The notes beneath the pieces are model-generated. The model worked only from the letters and a program-made list of their open reading frames with translations, was not told the origin of the DNA and searched no databases. 32,143 nt of DNA. It comes from Anaerolineales bacterium. Lineage in GTDB: Bacteria; Chloroflexota; Anaerolineae; Anaerolineales; E44-bin32. The stretch spans positions 17,524 through 49,666 of the forward strand of contig WVZH01000045.1 in assembly GCA_011772595.1 (NCBI GenBank). The letters run 5' to 3'. Position 1 is the first letter of the stretch. Each line of letters begins with the position of its first letter. Both the position numbers and the translations under genes were made by a program. This document shows, piece after piece, positions 1 through 8,712 of this stretch.

Positions 1-188
1 TTGCGATCGCCCACCGATTCGCCCCGGACAATTAATTCATCGATGGTTAGATAATACTGGGCTGCTAAGCTGGTCGAGGAGGCAATCAGGTAGACGACTG
101 CGGCCGTAATGAGTAAACCACCGATTAGAAACTTAGACCGACCGCTCGAATTCCCGTTAGACCTCAAAGCTTTGCTTTCATCTGCCAT
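1..188 (-). CDS. ccmE: CcmE, cytochrome c maturation haem chaperone (5' part only)
   Basis: The reverse strand opens with an ATG at 186-188 preceded by a near-perfect ribosome binding site (AAGGAGGTCGTCGTT immediately upstream) and stays open to the window edge, giving 62 residues. A short hydrophilic, Ser/Arg-rich start is followed by one membrane segment (about residues 20-42, FLIGGLLITAAVVYLIASS) and then AQYYLTIDELIVRGESVG, which resembles the start of the CcmE beta-barrel (the tyrosine-rich strand followed by a DEL..G element). CcmE carries haem covalently outside the membrane before transfer to apocytochromes by CcmF. The haem-binding His lies beyond the window edge, so it is unseen. 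A haem c maturation gene fits the neighbouring multihaem cytochrome genes. The family call rests on the N-terminal pattern only. Confidence 0.68.
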   Translation of the reverse strand, partial: MADESKALRSNGNSSGRSKFLIGGLLITAAVVYLIASSTSLAAQYYLTIDELIVRGESVGDR

Positions 189-560
189 AACGACGACCTC
201 CTTAAAATCAACAAAATTAGAACCAATCCAATCAACGTATGCCGACAACAATTCAAAATTCTATCATTCTTGCCTTGCGTCAATTATAGATAAATGTCAC
301 CTGTTTTCCCTGGCATCAGCCATGATCCAGCATGAGGGACCCCCATAGTGGATTTTTACGCAATTAGATTAATGGAGAATGAATCTCAGGGAATGGGAGG
401 GTGAGAATCGGTTAGGGAGCTCTAACGTATTCATTTCATATAGACCCAACATAGTCATGCTCACCGGATGGTTTTTGTTACCAAAAAAGGGGGAACTTGT
501 GGCAAAATTGAAACCATCGATCCGCTTGACCATTGACACTTTAGGCACCACGCGAGGAAG
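189..560. other. Intergenic region between divergent ccmE and sensor kinase
   Basis: About 370 bp separate the divergent ccmE start and the first histidine kinase start, so promoters for both directions should lie here. The stretch is visibly more AT-rich than the flanking genes around 205-300 and 440-500. A TTGACG on the minus strand (near 288-293) and a TTGACC/TTGACA pair near 528-538 on the plus strand could be -35 elements, but I see no convincing -10 partner at the right spacing. No hairpin terminator and no coding pattern were recognised. Confidence 0.4.
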
Positions 561-2156
561 ATGCAAGAAGAACAAAACCCCATGACTGGAGTGAAGCTCA
601 CGCCGAGGCAGTACCGGCGGCATGAGAAGCCCTATGACCCTCAACCTTTTTTCACCAGTTTGCGGGTCAGAGGGACGCTTACGATTCTGATACCCATCTT
701 GATGATCATGGGGGTTTCAACCGCTGTTGAGTACTTCCGCCATCGAGAGCGAAACCTCAAAAATATGTCTCTCCTAGCCTCGCAGACCGGGCAGGTCATC
801 GAAAATATTCTGCAGCAGGATATGCTCCTTTCAGACTTCGCTCGGCTCCAGACCACATTTGATGATATCAGTAAGGATGAACGCATCCGGCGCCTTTACT
901 TGATGGATACTGATGGTAAGGTAGTCATTGCTCCCAACAACGAGAATGTCGGGGAGATACTGAACGCTCAGGACGAGACCTGCCAGCCATGCCATAGCCT
1001 GTTGCCCTCAGATCGACCCTCTGGCATTGTCGTATCCGACGTCGACGGACAACGATACTTCAGGAGCATGCATCCCATCGAAAATCAACCGGCATGCACC
1101 GCCTGCCATGACGCTGACCAAAGGCTGATCGGAGTGCTCCTGACCGATTTTTCCTTCGCACCAGTTGAAAACGCGCTCACCGCCGATGTGCGGGACAACT
1201 TGATATGGTGGATCGGTACCGCTATCGTCATGGCGTTACTGGTGAATTTAGCCATCAATCGTACAATCCTTCGTCGTATCTACAAGTTGGGACAGGCGAT
1301 CGCCAATTTTGACCGTCAGGATCAGACACTTAAGCTTGATGAAACCCCTGATGATGAGATTGGGAGATTGAGTTCCATTTATAACGCCATGGCCGACCGG
1401 ATTGGGGAAAGAGATAAAGAGAACAGAGCACTCACAAGAGCACTCAATAAACGGATCGTTGAGCGAGGTATTTTGCTCCAACGATTGATCACCGCCCAAG
1501 AGGAAGAGCGAAAGCGCGTGGCTCGAGAGTTGCATGACGAGCTGGGACAGGGATTGAGCAGCACTGCGTTGAGTATTGAACTCGCTCAAAAACTCCTCAC
1601 GCGTGATCTTGAGAGTGCAGATGAAAACCTGCAACGAGCCCAGGTGTTGATCTCCGAAACATCCGACCAAATGTATGATCTGATTCTCGGACTGCGCCCA
1701 TCAGCTCTAGACGACCTTGGTCTGGAGGCTGCCTTAAGATCCCTCACTCAACGTACTCTTGAGCCCAAGGGTGTTGCGATCGACCTGAAAGCAGATGTGC
1801 TCACCGATCGCTTACCAGCGGAGGTCGAAACCGTCTTGTTTCGTGTATTTCAAGAAGCATTGACCAACGTTGTACGTCATGCGTGCGCGGAAAATGTTAT
1901 CCTCCGGTTGGTACGTGAGGATCACCACCTTAAGGGAGAGATCACAGACGACGGTGTGGGTTTCGATCTACAGACTTTAGCCACCGACACCGAGAACGAA
2001 CGTGGCCTGGGACTTCTGGGCATGCGCGAGCGTGTGGAGCAATTCGGTGGCGAGATTGAGATCCACTCACAGCCAGGAGAAGGGACTCGGATACGGGTCT
2101 ACATACCGATAGAGGAGACAGCGGATGACGGAGACGATCAAGATCTTGATCGCTGA
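561..2156 (+). CDS. Membrane sensor histidine kinase with two haem c motifs (NarX-like)
   Basis: A 531-residue transmembrane kinase. Membrane segments lie near residues 37-58 and 213-233; between them is an extracytoplasmic sensor with two haem c motifs, CQPCH (about 142) and CTACH (about 178), the second followed by GVLLTDFSF. A HAMP-like linker follows (about 233-285), then a HisKA_3 dimerisation helix with ARELHDELGQG (phospho-acceptor His) and an HATPase domain with EALTNVVRHA, DDGVGFD and GLGLLGMRER. In the NarX/DegS class such kinases phosphorylate LuxR-type regulators, and the next gene is one, overlapping this gene by 32 bp. The second in-frame ATG at 582 is an alternative start. Haem-based redox or ligand sensing is inferred from the CXXCH pair. 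A paralogue with the same layout sits at 24898. Confidence 0.9.
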   Translation: MQEEQNPMTGVKLTPRQYRRHEKPYDPQPFFTSLRVRGTLTILIPILMIMGVSTAVEYFRHRERNLKNMSLLASQTGQVIENILQQDMLLSDFARLQTTFDDISKDERIRRLYLMDTDGKVVIAPNNENVGEILNAQDETCQPCHSLLPSDRPSGIVVSDVDGQRYFRSMHPIENQPACTACHDADQRLIGVLLTDFSFAPVENALTADVRDNLIWWIGTAIVMALLVNLAINRTILRRIYKLGQAIANFDRQDQTLKLDETPDDEIGRLSSIYNAMADRIGERDKENRALTRALNKRIVERGILLQRLITAQEEERKRVARELHDELGQGLSSTALSIELAQKLLTRDLESADENLQRAQVLISETSDQMYDLILGLRPSALDDLGLEAALRSLTQRTLEPKGVAIDLKADVLTDRLPAEVETVLFRVFQEALTNVVRHACAENVILRLVREDHHLKGEITDDGVGFDLQTLATDTENERGLGLLGMRERVEQFGGEIEIHSQPGEGTRIRVYIPIEETADDGDDQDLDR

Positions 2157-2775
2157 TGATCACACGATCTTCCGTGCAGGCCTCAAACTGCTTCTTGCCT
2201 CTGAGCCGGATATTGAAGTCGTTGGAGAAGCGAAAGACGGGGCAACGGCGGTCGAGATGGCAGAACAGTTTCAGCCCAATGTCGTACTGATGGATATCGG
2301 TATGCCGGAGCTGAACGGTTTTGAAGCCACACGACAGATCAAGCAGCGCCACCCCGAAGTCAACATTCTGGTCCTGACCATGCACCGCTCCGACGAGTAT
2401 TTCTTCCAAATGCTTGAAGCGGGTGCCTCGGGATATATCCTCAAAGGTGCACAGACCAAGGAATTGATCAACGCCGTACGAACTGTCGCTCGGGACGAGG
2501 TCTTTCTCTACCCATTCATGGCAAGACGACTGGTTGAGGAGTACCTGAGATCCTCCAGTGACACTTTCAATGGTCCACGCCTCACTTCCAGAGAAGAGCA
2601 GATCCTCAAACTGATCGCGGAGGGTTTTTCCAACAGAGAGATCGCCGAGCGTCTCGTGATAAGCCCCAGCACAGTGCATTCTCATCGAACCAACCTGATG
2701 AATAAGCTCGGCATGAATTCACGGCATGAGCTGGTGCGATATGCCCGCCGCCGTGGTTTGATTCGCGACTCGTAA
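2125..2775 (+). CDS. NarL/FixJ-family response regulator
   Basis: A 216-residue regulator with an N-terminal receiver (about 1-120) and a C-terminal LuxR-type helix-turn-helix (about 148-213). Receiver hallmarks are the acidic pair DD at 11-12, the phospho-acceptor Asp57 in VVLMD, a Thr in LVLTM and the Lys in GYILKG. The DNA-binding part reads LTSREEQILKLIAEGFSNRE and continues with the usual Ser/Thr-Val-x-x-His recognition helix. The start ATG at 2125 has AGAGGAGA about 6 bp upstream and overlaps the kinase 3' end, which indicates translational coupling and cognate partnership. It probably controls the respiratory genes downstream; candidate sites are the TACCC/GGGTA inverted repeats at 15668 and 17416. 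Confidence 0.93.
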   Translation: MTETIKILIADDHTIFRAGLKLLLASEPDIEVVGEAKDGATAVEMAEQFQPNVVLMDIGMPELNGFEATRQIKQRHPEVNILVLTMHRSDEYFFQMLEAGASGYILKGAQTKELINAVRTVARDEVFLYPFMARRLVEEYLRSSSDTFNGPRLTSREEQILKLIAEGFSNREIAERLVISPSTVHSHRTNLMNKLGMNSRHELVRYARRRGLIRDS

Positions 2776-2793
2776 ATATTCCTTCCCGACTAT

Positions 2794-2851
2794 CGCCAGA
2801 CATCCCTCATAATTCGCCAAATCATCTGGCGTTCTTTACGCCTCATTTGGC
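2794..2851 (+). promoter_or_regulatory. Competing hairpins between regulator and degenerate receiver gene
   Basis: Two mutually exclusive stems share the bases TCTGGCG at 2825-2831. It can pair with CGCCAGA at 2794-2800 (7 bp, long loop). Alternatively GGCGT (2828-2832) pairs with ACGCC (2838-2842), enclosed by GCCAAAT (2816-2822) with ATTTGGC (2845-2851). No T-run follows, so this is not a standard intrinsic terminator. It could be an attenuator-like or RNA-processing element. The structure is seen; the role is a guess. Confidence 0.35.
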
Positions 2852-2912
2852 AATCTACGTGATTCCACCCCGTGAAGAATTCCACTAGTATGGAACACAG
2901 TTGGGAGGTGTG

Positions 2913-3269
2913 ATGGCAGGGAGTCGGGTGTACATCATCTGGACCCACCCGCTCTTTCACGAGTCGGTCCGTCTGCTCCTACGCCACCCTCAGGTGGAAC
3001 TGGTGGGTGCGACCTCAGATCACTCGACTGCCCGCAATCAGATTACAGCACTCGAACCGGATGTGGTAATCATCGAGGAAGTAAATGGCGAAGGACGAGA
3101 GAACGAAGACACTGTGGCCATCCTACGAGCGGCTCCAAGGGTCATCCACTTGAGCCTGGCGAATAATGAATTGAGCATCTTCCACCGAGAACGTCACACC
3201 GTAACCCAAGTCGAGGACTTGGTAAGCCTGATTACGAGTACCACCAGTAAAGGCGAACCGACCGAATAG
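2913..3269 (+). CDS. Stand-alone degenerate receiver-like protein, phospho-Asp replaced by Glu
   Basis: A 118-residue protein with no DNA-binding domain. Its spacing of beta strands matches a response-regulator receiver: VYIIWTHPLFHESVRLLL aligns with the start of the preceding regulator (ILIADDHTIFRAGLKLLL), and DVVIIEEV aligns with its phosphorylation-site strand. The acidic pair is replaced by Trp-Thr and the phospho-acceptor Asp by Glu55, so normal phosphorylation looks impossible. The ATG at 2913 has GGGAGG a few bases upstream; an in-frame TTG at 2901 is less likely because it precedes that site. It lies 7 bp before the ACIII-like operon. A similar small protein follows the second kinase/regulator pair at 27258. 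It may act as a protein-interaction partner of the sensor system; the function is unknown. Confidence 0.72.
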   Translation: MAGSRVYIIWTHPLFHESVRLLLRHPQVELVGATSDHSTARNQITALEPDVVIIEEVNGEGRENEDTVAILRAAPRVIHLSLANNELSIFHRERHTVTQVEDLVSLITSTTSKGEPTE

Positions 3270-3276
3270 GCCTACG

Positions 3277-3816
3277 ATGGACGAGAAAACATCGCAGAAA
3301 ACATCCAATCTGAAATGGCTCGTTTTGTTAGCAGGGCTAATCCTGCTTCTCGTAGCTGCGATTTTCTTGAGCCAGCGTGCAGCAATGGCCGCCCCGTCCC
3401 AACCGATTGCCTTCAGCCACCAGCTTCATACAGAGCGCGGTGTGCAGTGCCTGTATTGCCATCCCAACGCAATGCGCTCCGACGTTGCAGGGATTCCATC
3501 CGTGGGGATGTGCGTAGGATGCCACCAGTTCATCGCTACCGAACGCCCGGAGGTGCAGACCATTCTAGGCTATTGGGAGCGCAATGAGCCCATCCCTTGG
3601 CAGTCTGTCGTCCGGATGGCGGACCACGTCTTCTTCAGTCACCAGCCTCATCTTAGCGCCAGTGTAAGCTGTGAAACCTGTCACGGCGAAGTGAGCCGAA
3701 TGACCGTGGCTCGCCCAGCTATCAACATGGACATGGGCTGGTGCTTGGATTGCCACCTGAAACAACCCGAGGAGAAGGTAGCCAGGCTTGCTGATTGTAT
3801 GGCTTGCCACAAGTGA
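3277..3816 (+). CDS. actA: ActA, pentahaem cytochrome c subunit of alternative complex III
   Basis: A 179-residue protein with one N-terminal membrane segment (about 14-36) and five CXXCH motifs: CLYCH (about 58), CVGCH (79), CETCH (132), CLDCH (157) and CMACH (175). Conserved IAFSHQLHTE and FFSHQPHL segments supply likely distal His ligands. In ACIII, ActA is the pentahaem subunit that passes electrons from the Fe-S subunit to ActE or a soluble acceptor on the outer face of the membrane. The gene order with ActB-, ActC-, ActD- and ActE-like genes directly behind supports this. The start codon at 3277 lacks a strong ribosome binding site; the gene begins 7 bp after the degenerate receiver gene, so it is probably translated by coupling. 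Confidence 0.9.
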   Translation: MDEKTSQKTSNLKWLVLLAGLILLLVAAIFLSQRAAMAAPSQPIAFSHQLHTERGVQCLYCHPNAMRSDVAGIPSVGMCVGCHQFIATERPEVQTILGYWERNEPIPWQSVVRMADHVFFSHQPHLSASVSCETCHGEVSRMTVARPAINMDMGWCLDCHLKQPEEKVARLADCMACHK

Positions 3817-3821
3817 ATTCG

Positions 3822-6035
3822 ATGCCAAAAAGACTCCCCCGAAGATCCTTCCTCAAGATACTTACTGGCGCCGGTGTGGCCACCGGCCTTGCGCCTGCCG
3901 TAAGGAACGTGCTTCTGGAACCTTACGTACAACCACCGGAAGAGGAACTGCCGGGTCGTGCAACTTGGTATGCCAGCACTTGCCGACAGTGTCCTGCCGG
4001 ATGCGGCATCATGGTACGTGTAATCAACGGACGGCCACGGAAGATAGAGGGGAATCCAGCCCACCCGCTCAACCGGGGTAAGCTCTGCGCACGCGGTCAG
4101 GCAGGGCTGCAGGTATTGTACAACCCGGACCGACTGAAGAACGCCGTTCGTCAGTTCGGGGGTCGTGGTTCCCACCGCTTCGAGCCAATAGCATGGTCTG
4201 ACGCCCTCGACCAAGTGATCTCCAGCCTCGAACGACTCTCACAACCGGAGCGATTGACTATTCTCAGCGGAATGATGCCAGACCACCTGTACATGCTTGC
4301 GAAGACTTTTTCTGAAACACTGGATGGGTCACCCCCGGTGGTCTTCGACTTGCATACAACTCTGGAAGGTCGCCATGCATCTGTCAACATGGCAAACCGC
4401 TGGTTCAATTCGACTTACTTACCTCTATACGACATCTCCCGAGCGGAGGTCATCTTCTCATTTGGTGCTAATTTTCTCGAAACCTGGATGTCACCCGTTG
4501 CACAGAGCTTCGATTATGGCACGATGCGCCAGGGCAAAATAGGAGGACGCGGCTACCTCGTCCAATTCGAACCTCGCCTTTCAGCTACTGGTGCCTCAGC
4601 GGATGAATGGATCCCGGCTGAGCCTGGCACTGAAGGACTGATCGCGCTTGGCCTTGGGCGGATTATCGTGGAGGAAAACTTAGGACGCGTGGGAAGCCAT
4701 CGGGAGCACGCGCTACTTTATCGGAATGTCAGCGTTGGGGAAGTGGCTGAGACGAGCGGAATTTCAGCGGAGGAACTACTGCGGTTAGCGAAGATCTTCA
4801 CCGATGTTGATCGTTCGGTTGCGATCGCCGGAGGATCTTTAGCTGGCCTCACGAACAAGAATGAGGCCATGGACGCAATCATGGCGCTCAATGTCATCAT
4901 GCGCCGGTTGGGTCGAGAAGGAGGCGTCTTCCTTCCCCACGAAGTGCCAGCCGAGATCTTCACTTCGCCGGTAACACCTTCCCCATTCAGCGAAGTTCTG
5001 AACCTCATCGAGCGCATGCAAAACGGTCAGGTGGAAGTTCTCTTCATTCACGGTAGCAATCCGGTTTATGAAATCCCTCCTTGGGCTGGTTTCACCGAGG
5101 CACTGTCGAATGTCTCCTTGGTAATCTCTTTCAGTCCCTTCATTGATGAGACTGCTGTTCATGCCGATATCGTATTACCCGATCACACGTACCTGGAGGG
5201 CTGGGGATATCAGGTAGTCTCCCCTACCGCTGATCGTCCGACGGTAAGCAGCCAGCAACCCGTAGCCCGACCTCTCTATGACACACGGTCGACCACCGAT
5301 GTGCTTTTGGCTCTGGCTGCGCGCCTCGGTGGTGAAGTCGCCGAGCTACTTCCATGGACGGATGAAGTTGCTTTCCTCGAGGAGACCGCGTCCCATCTGC
5401 TGGGATCAAGCATCGGTGCATATGACGCTCGCACCGCTTCAAGTCATTGGAGTCTCTGGCGGCAGTATGGAGGCTGGTGGTCTGAAAACCCCATCCGTCA
5501 CGAACCGGACGTTAACGACATGCTATCGAGCCAATTGATGGTGTCGTCGGCAACCTTCGCAGGCGATGAGGAAAAGTACCCTTTCTATCTGTTTCCTTAT
5601 GAATCCCTCACCCTCAGCGACGGTCGAGGCGCAAGCCAACCCTGGCTGCAAGAGACCCCGGACCCGATGACCACCGCTCGATGGAATACCTGGGTGGAAA
5701 TCAATCCGGAGACGGCCAAACGCTTGGGTGTAACGGATAACGACATGGTCCGGGTTTACTCGATACATGGGGAACTTGAGGCAGCAGTAGTGGTCTATCC
5801 GGGCATTCGACCCGATGTGGTAGCCATCCCTACTGGCCAAGGGCATCAGGACTCGGGACGTTTCGCTGCCGGTCGAGGCGTCAACGTGATGGATCTGATC
5901 GCTCCACTACCCGGAGTGAATGCCAAACAATTAGCATGGGGGTCGACGCGCGTCCAAATAGAACCGGTAGGGCGCACAAGAAAACTAGCAAGATTGGAGA
6001 GTCTCGTTGGCGAAGGTCGCGAAAGCATCCGTTGA
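3822..6035 (+). CDS. actB1: ActB1-like molybdopterin-oxidoreductase-fold subunit with Tat signal
   Basis: A 737-residue exported protein starting with a twin-arginine signal (RRSFLK, residues 7-12). The large domain belongs to the molybdopterin oxidoreductase family. Near residues 50-90 it keeps a full [4Fe-4S] pattern, CRQCPAGC then LCARGQ. Around 210-225 it has SFGANFLETWMSPV, which I associate with ActB rather than catalytic Mo enzymes, and I see no Cys or Ser clearly placed as a Mo ligand. ActB1 in ACIII is regarded as a structural subunit lacking the Mo cofactor. In most ACIII clusters I know of, B1 and B2 are fused; here they are separate genes overlapping by 29 bp. ATG 3822 is preferred because it gives the complete Tat signal. 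A catalytic role cannot be excluded. Confidence 0.85.
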   Translation: MPKRLPRRSFLKILTGAGVATGLAPAVRNVLLEPYVQPPEEELPGRATWYASTCRQCPAGCGIMVRVINGRPRKIEGNPAHPLNRGKLCARGQAGLQVLYNPDRLKNAVRQFGGRGSHRFEPIAWSDALDQVISSLERLSQPERLTILSGMMPDHLYMLAKTFSETLDGSPPVVFDLHTTLEGRHASVNMANRWFNSTYLPLYDISRAEVIFSFGANFLETWMSPVAQSFDYGTMRQGKIGGRGYLVQFEPRLSATGASADEWIPAEPGTEGLIALGLGRIIVEENLGRVGSHREHALLYRNVSVGEVAETSGISAEELLRLAKIFTDVDRSVAIAGGSLAGLTNKNEAMDAIMALNVIMRRLGREGGVFLPHEVPAEIFTSPVTPSPFSEVLNLIERMQNGQVEVLFIHGSNPVYEIPPWAGFTEALSNVSLVISFSPFIDETAVHADIVLPDHTYLEGWGYQVVSPTADRPTVSSQQPVARPLYDTRSTTDVLLALAARLGGEVAELLPWTDEVAFLEETASHLLGSSIGAYDARTASSHWSLWRQYGGWWSENPIRHEPDVNDMLSSQLMVSSATFAGDEEKYPFYLFPYESLTLSDGRGASQPWLQETPDPMTTARWNTWVEINPETAKRLGVTDNDMVRVYSIHGELEAAVVVYPGIRPDVVAIPTGQGHQDSGRFAAGRGVNVMDLIAPLPGVNAKQLAWGSTRVQIEPVGRTRKLARLESLVGEGRESIR

Positions 6036-6747
6036 GACACAATCCCCTCACGTAAACCGCCGCTGGGGCATGGTGATCGACCTGGACCGCTGCACCGGCT
6101 GCCAGGCATGTGTGGTCGCCTGCCATGCGGAGAATAACATCGCCATCGTGGGTGAGGAGGAAGCCGTTAAGAAGCGCACACTACATTGGATCCGTATTGA
6201 ACGCTACTGGGAGGGGGAATACCCTAACTTGAAGGCCCGCTTTATGCCGGTGCTATGCCAACAATGCACAGAAGCGCCGTGCGAACCGGTGTGCCCAGTA
6301 TTCGCAACCTACCACACACCCGAGGGATTGAACGCCCAGGTATATAACCGCTGCATCGGCACCCGCTTCTGTGGCAGTGCCTGTCCGTACAAGGTCCGTG
6401 TTTATAACTGGTTTCGTCCGGAATTCCCCGAACCACTTGACCAGCAACTGAATCCAGATGTCTCCGTGCGAGAGCGAGGCATCATCGAGAAGTGCTCCTT
6501 CTGCATTCAGCGCATCCGACGTGTTGAGCTCGATGCGGCAGCCGAAGGGCGCCAAGTGACGGATGGAGATATCCAGCCAGCCTGTGTGCAAACCTGTCCC
6601 TCTTCAGCCCTGATCTTCGGTGACCTGCTCGACCCGGAAAGCCGTGCCAGTAGCTTATCACGCAGCAATCGAGCCTTCCGTCTGTTGGAAGTGCTCGGGA
6701 CCGATCCAGCAGTGATATACCTCAAAGGAGGCGAGACAAATGTCTGA
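6007..6747 (+). CDS. actB2: ActB2-like iron-sulfur subunit (ferredoxin-type, four clusters)
   Basis: A 246-residue ferredoxin-like electron-transfer subunit with four cysteine groups: CTGCQACVVACH, CQQCTEAPCEPVCP, CIGTRFCGSACPYK and CSFC with a distant CVQTCP. In the third group Thr replaces the second Cys, the pattern expected of a [3Fe-4S] cluster as in ACIII ActB2, leaving three [4Fe-4S] clusters. Electrons from quinol would pass through these to ActA. The TTG start at 6007 has GGAGAG about 6 bp upstream and overlaps the end of ActB1; the next in-frame ATG (6070) falls inside the first conserved strand and would shorten the protein. No export signal is visible, so it presumably travels with the Tat-exported ActB1. 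Confidence 0.9.
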   Translation: MAKVAKASVETQSPHVNRRWGMVIDLDRCTGCQACVVACHAENNIAIVGEEEAVKKRTLHWIRIERYWEGEYPNLKARFMPVLCQQCTEAPCEPVCPVFATYHTPEGLNAQVYNRCIGTRFCGSACPYKVRVYNWFRPEFPEPLDQQLNPDVSVRERGIIEKCSFCIQRIRRVELDAAAEGRQVTDGDIQPACVQTCPSSALIFGDLLDPESRASSLSRSNRAFRLLEVLGTDPAVIYLKGGETNV

Positions 6748-8179
6748 CCAAGCCTCATTGGAAGACACCCGGTCAACCCTACCCGAGGAGCTCGAGATCA
6801 ACGAGGAAGTGCGCGGTCGTCTTCTCCTGGAACAGCGCAGCGATCGCGAAATTAACGAAGCCGTTCTGCGACCGATGTTTAAAACCGGACCAGGCTTCTG
6901 GCTCCTGGTCGTTATTTTGGTTGCCATCATCGCATGGGGGTTATACGCCTGGGGTTATCAAATTGTATGGGGCATGGGTACGGCCGGCATCAACCAACCC
7001 GTTTACTGGGGATTGTATATCGCGACTTTCATCTTCTGGGTGGGCATCAGTCACGCCGGGACAATGATCTCAGCCGTACTGCGCCTGCTCCGAGCCGATT
7101 GGCGCCGCCCCATCACACGCGGCGCAGAGGCGATGACCGCCTTCGCCCTAATGATGGCTGCTTTATACCCCCTTATCCACCTGGGACGGGTGTGGAAGTT
7201 CTATTGGATGATCCCATACCCAAACAATCGCGCCATGTGGCCCAACTTTCAATCCCCCCTTATGTGGGACATGGTGGCCATATTCACCTACCTGATCGGC
7301 TCCTCGCTTTACCTTTATCTGGCACTGATTCCCGATATGGCCATGGCCCGCGACCACACCGATGGCTGGCGTTACCGGCTCTACCGATTCCTGGCTCTCG
7401 GCTGGCGAGGTACGGAAAGCGAGTGGCACAAACTCCACCGCGCCTTGAGTATCTTCTCGATCGTCATCATCCCGGTCTTCCTCTCGGTTCACTCGATCGT
7501 CGCCTGGGACTTCGCCGTCACGATCCAACCTCGTTGGCACAGCACGATCTTTGCTCCCTATTTTGTCATCGGCGCGGTGTATTCAGGGCTTTCGGCCCTG
7601 GCTACCATCTTGATTATTGTGCGCCGGACGATGCGCTTACAAGATTTTCTCCGAACTGAGCACTTCAATGCACTGGGGAAGTTGGTCGCAGTAGCCGGAA
7701 TGGGCTGGGTTTACTTTTGGTTCAGCGGTCTCATCGTCGAGTGGTATGGCAATGAACCAGTGATTCGCGAATTGATCCACGACGAAATTTCCGGTCCATT
7801 GGCTCCCCTTTTCTGGTTGCAGATGGTTTGCAATTTGCTCCCAGTGGCCTTCCTGGTATTCAAGAAAGTGAGGACCAATACCAAGTTGTTACTGATCTTC
7901 ACCTTGATGGTCAACGTCGGGATGTACACCGAACGCGTTCTGATCGTCGTGGGTAACCTGCAACGCAATTATCTCCCCTTCAACTGGGGAAGCTACAAGC
8001 CCACCTGGGTAGAGATCAGCATCGTCGCCATGACATTCGCTGGCTTTATGCTGCTCTACACGTTGTTTTCTCGAATTGTGCCTTACGTACCCGTTTGGGA
8101 AATCAAGGAAGGACGACTCCGCTACAGCTTGCGCCGCATCGGTCGACTACTGGTGCCGACAGCGGCGGAGATCGAATAG
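6740..8179 (+). CDS. actC: ActC, NrfD-type quinol-interacting membrane subunit
   Basis: A 479-residue integral membrane protein of the NrfD/PsrC family with roughly ten hydrophobic segments. The motif LIHLGRVWKFYWMIPYPN followed by WPNFQSPLMWD is a strong ActC signature: ActC is the quinol-binding subunit of ACIII that abuts the Fe-S subunit. The N-terminal 55 residues are hydrophilic and the first membrane segment starts near residue 55. The ATG at 6740 is preceded by AAAGGAGG and overlaps the ActB2 stop (ATGTCTGA), so the two are coupled. It is the only NrfD-like subunit of this cluster; the second one (ActF) found in canonical ACIII is missing here. Confidence 0.92.
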   Translation: MSDQASLEDTRSTLPEELEINEEVRGRLLLEQRSDREINEAVLRPMFKTGPGFWLLVVILVAIIAWGLYAWGYQIVWGMGTAGINQPVYWGLYIATFIFWVGISHAGTMISAVLRLLRADWRRPITRGAEAMTAFALMMAALYPLIHLGRVWKFYWMIPYPNNRAMWPNFQSPLMWDMVAIFTYLIGSSLYLYLALIPDMAMARDHTDGWRYRLYRFLALGWRGTESEWHKLHRALSIFSIVIIPVFLSVHSIVAWDFAVTIQPRWHSTIFAPYFVIGAVYSGLSALATILIIVRRTMRLQDFLRTEHFNALGKLVAVAGMGWVYFWFSGLIVEWYGNEPVIRELIHDEISGPLAPLFWLQMVCNLLPVAFLVFKKVRTNTKLLLIFTLMVNVGMYTERVLIVVGNLQRNYLPFNWGSYKPTWVEISIVAMTFAGFMLLYTLFSRIVPYVPVWEIKEGRLRYSLRRIGRLLVPTAAEIE

Positions 8180-8187
8180 GTGTTGGG

Positions 8188-8712
8188 ATGGGTGAAGAAG
8201 GCAAATTGATGGCGATCTTCGATAAGTCAACCGACACGGCCGATGCCATCGACGCACTGCTTCAAGCCGGGGTAGACGACGAGCATATCACAGTGATGTC
8301 CGGCGTTCCCTACCCTGAAGGGGCCCTGGGTCGCCATATCGAATGGCTGCGCTTGCCTTATATCGTACTTATCGGAGCCCTTGGCGGGTTTGTCCTTGGG
8401 CTCTTCTTGTCTGTCATCACACCCCACCTCTACCGCCTAGACGTCGGAGGACACCCGATTGTAGGTTTCCCTCCTGCTGCCATCATCACTTTCGTCTTCA
8501 CCATGATGGCCACCATCATCACCACCTTCTTGGGAGTGCTGTGGGAGATGGATTTTCCCGAGTTTGGCTCCAAGTATTATCACAAGCTGGTAACCGACGG
8601 CCACATGGCCGTGTTAGTGGAATTCCCACCTAATCTGGAGGAAGATGTTCGCCAAGTGCTTGAGAAGCACGGAGGCGACCAAATTCACAGACCGGAGTTA
8701 CAGCTATTGTGA
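8188..8712 (+). CDS. actD: ActD, DUF3341-type membrane subunit of alternative complex III
   Basis: A protein of about 174 residues. An N-terminal cytoplasmic alpha/beta segment (LMAIFDKSTDTADAIDALLQ) leads to two membrane helices (about 57-77 and 95-120), with a short GSKYYHKLVTDGH segment and a C-terminal alpha/beta piece after them. This layout and its place between ActC and ActE match ActD (DUF3341), a small structural subunit anchored by two helices. The ATG at 8188 lies 9 bp after the ActC stop; ATG 8209, with GAAGAAGG upstream, is a plausible alternative start. It overlaps the next gene by 4 bp. Confidence 0.85.
   Translation: MGEEGKLMAIFDKSTDTADAIDALLQAGVDDEHITVMSGVPYPEGALGRHIEWLRLPYIVLIGALGGFVLGLFLSVITPHLYRLDVGGHPIVGFPPAAIITFVFTMMATIITTFLGVLWEMDFPEFGSKYYHKLVTDGHMAVLVEFPPNLEEDVRQVLEKHGGDQIHRPELQLL

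Noticed and set aside
379..585. 68-codon open frame before the first kinase
   Set aside because: It overlaps the kinase start, has no ribosome binding site and no recognisable protein pattern.
3822..6035. Active molybdenum reductase (polysulfide, thiosulfate or arsenate type)
   Set aside because: The fold and [4Fe-4S] cysteines fit, but ActA, ActC, ActD and ActE neighbours and the SFGANFLETWMSPV motif point to ActB1; no evident Mo ligand was found. Not fully excluded.
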